NCBI GenBank assembly: GCA_016742175.1
Contig: JACVCH010000001.1
Coordinates: forward strand, 124,001 to 188,000
DNA from: Rhizobiaceae bacterium
GTDB taxonomy: Bacteria > Pseudomonadota > Alphaproteobacteria > Rhizobiales > Rhizobiaceae
Direction of reading: 5' to 3'
Length of the DNA: 64,000 nucleotides
In this document: positions 63,038 through 64,000 of the stretch, in pieces
Numbering within the stretch: the stretch's first letter is position 1
Layout of the letters: each line of letters opens with the position of its first letter
Made by a program: the position numbers and the translations under genes
The notes under the pieces: model-generated
Database searches by the model: none
The model's input: only the letters and a program-made list of their open reading frames with translations
What the model was told of the DNA's origin: nothing

Positions 63038-64000
63038 ATGGAATCCCTTGTCGCCGCCTTCGGCATCCTGGCGCTCGTGATCTTCTTCCTGGGGATCGGC
63101 GTCTGGGTCTTCGCGGGTCTTCTCCTGGTGTCGGTCGCGGGGCTCGCCTTGTTCCTCGACATGCCGTTCCACCGCATCGGCACGATCCTCGGCCCGCTCG
63201 TCATCCGCAGCTCGACGGGCTGGGAACTCTCCGCCATTCCGATGTTCATCTGGATGGGCGAGATCATCCTTCGCACCGACGTGTCGACGCGCCTCTTCAA
63301 GGGCCTGTCGCCGCTGACCTACCATCTGCCCGGCCGGATGCTGCACACCAACATCTTCGGCTCGGCGGTCTTCGCCGCCATCTGCGGCTCCAGCGCGGCG
63401 ACGACGGCGACGGTGGGCAAGATCACGATCCCGGAACTGAAGAGCCGCGGTTATTCGAGCGCGCTGTCCTACGGCTCGCTCGCCGGCGCCGGCAGCCTCG
63501 GGCTCCTGATCCCGCCCTCGATCATGATGATCGTCTACGGCGTTCTCGCCGAGGTCTCGATCTCGCGGCTGTTCGCGGCCGGCCTCATTCCCGGTCTCAT
63601 GATCGCGGGAATCTATTCGACCTACGTCATCATCTGCGCCCTGATCCGCCCGGACGTGGCGCCCAGCGACACCTCGCCGCCGACCTTCCGGGACGTGCTG
63701 GTCGGCTTCTGGAATCTCGTTCCCATCGGCCTTCTGATCGGGCTGGTGCTCGGCGCGATCTATTCGGGGCTGGCGACGCCTTCGGAAACGGCGGCGATCG
63801 GCGTGGCGGCGACGCTGATCTATGCGGCCGCCACCTTCCAGTTAAGCTGGGGAACCTTCATCTCCAGCCTGACAGCCTCGGTCCATACGAGTTGCATGAT
63901 CTCGGCGATCATGATCGCGGCGGCCTTCATGTCGACGGCGATGGGCTTCATGCACGTGCCGCACAACATAGCCACCGTCATCGACGGGCTGCAGCTTTCA
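63038..64000 (+). CDS. TRAP transporter large permease (DctM family), 3' end outside window
   Basis: The ATG at 63038 opens a frame that is still open at the window end (321 residues visible). It begins MESLVAAFGILALVIFFLGI. It contains the DctM segments FAAICGSSAATTATVGKITI and LGLLIPPSIMMIVYGVLAEV and continues with alternating membrane helices. Full-length members are about 430 residues. With DctP and DctQ it forms a sodium-driven importer. Confidence 0.92.
   Translation, partial: MESLVAAFGILALVIFFLGIGVWVFAGLLLVSVAGLALFLDMPFHRIGTILGPLVIRSSTGWELSAIPMFIWMGEIILRTDVSTRLFKGLSPLTYHLPGRMLHTNIFGSAVFAAICGSSAATTATVGKITIPELKSRGYSSALSYGSLAGAGSLGLLIPPSIMMIVYGVLAEVSISRLFAAGLIPGLMIAGIYSTYVIICALIRPDVAPSDTSPPTFRDVLVGFWNLVPIGLLIGLVLGAIYSGLATPSETAAIGVAATLIYAAATFQLSWGTFISSLTASVHTSCMISAIMIAAAFMSTAMGFMHVPHNIATVIDGLQLS

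Overview
The window is GC-rich chromosomal DNA of an alphaproteobacterium. It is most likely from the Hyphomicrobiales (Rhizobiales), in the Phyllobacteriaceae/Mesorhizobium neighbourhood. The evidence is an RpoH2-type heat-shock sigma factor under an EcfG-type promoter, a CarD regulator, a DUF1013 (TrcR-type) cell-cycle regulator, PhaR/PhaA/PhaB, two YdcH/DUF465 proteins, DUF1192, the short YkgO-type L36 protein, a GapR (DUF2312) remnant and the intergenic repeats typical of this order. The assignment rests on recognising families; no database was consulted.

Layout. From 1 to 3.95 kb lie a Bax-inhibitor-1 family membrane protein (cut by the window edge), an ECF sigma/anti-sigma pair, PgpA, a TerC-type exporter and a YqhA-type membrane protein. 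From about 3.95 to 15.02 kb is a genomic island. It holds an IS66 transposase remnant sitting in the 5' end of a tyrosine-recombinase gene, an 838-residue orphan protein with a zinc ribbon and a PD-(D/E)XK-like nuclease motif, a small acidic protein, and a three-gene recombinase operon resembling Gamma-Mobile-Trio/Tn554 modules. Its right edge abuts a 5'-truncated gapR. From 15.2 to 20.4 kb are two cyclic-di-GMP enzymes around a hydrolase, a TPR protein and rpmJ. From 20.6 to 22.25 kb is an ImmA/IrrE-DUF4411 toxin-antitoxin pair.

From 22.4 to 33.4 kb is housekeeping DNA: purK-purE, DUF465 proteins, an ArsR regulator with an MFS transporter, a quinone oxidoreductase, an L,D-transpeptidase, the DUF1013 regulator, a WYL regulator and an SDR enzyme. 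From 33.96 to 36.33 kb an AT-rich insertion carries a SIR2-like/NTPase defence-type gene broken by two frame changes. From 36.4 to 55.3 kb are a propionate-CoA ligase, class I aldolase, a TPP-riboswitch-controlled thiamine ABC transporter (thiBPQ), a BepA-like protease, rpoH2, carD, fdxA, an S4-domain protein with a Suv3-like helicase, and the polyhydroxybutyrate genes phaB, phaA and phaR.

From 55.3 to 64 kb are an aminotransferase divergent from a LysR regulator, then a hydantoinase/oxoprolinase pair followed by a TRAP transporter (dctP, dctQ, dctM). The last reads as one uptake-and-hydrolysis operon and runs off the right end. The two accessory insertions (4-15 kb and 34-36.3 kb) are the places most likely to hold undescribed biology.
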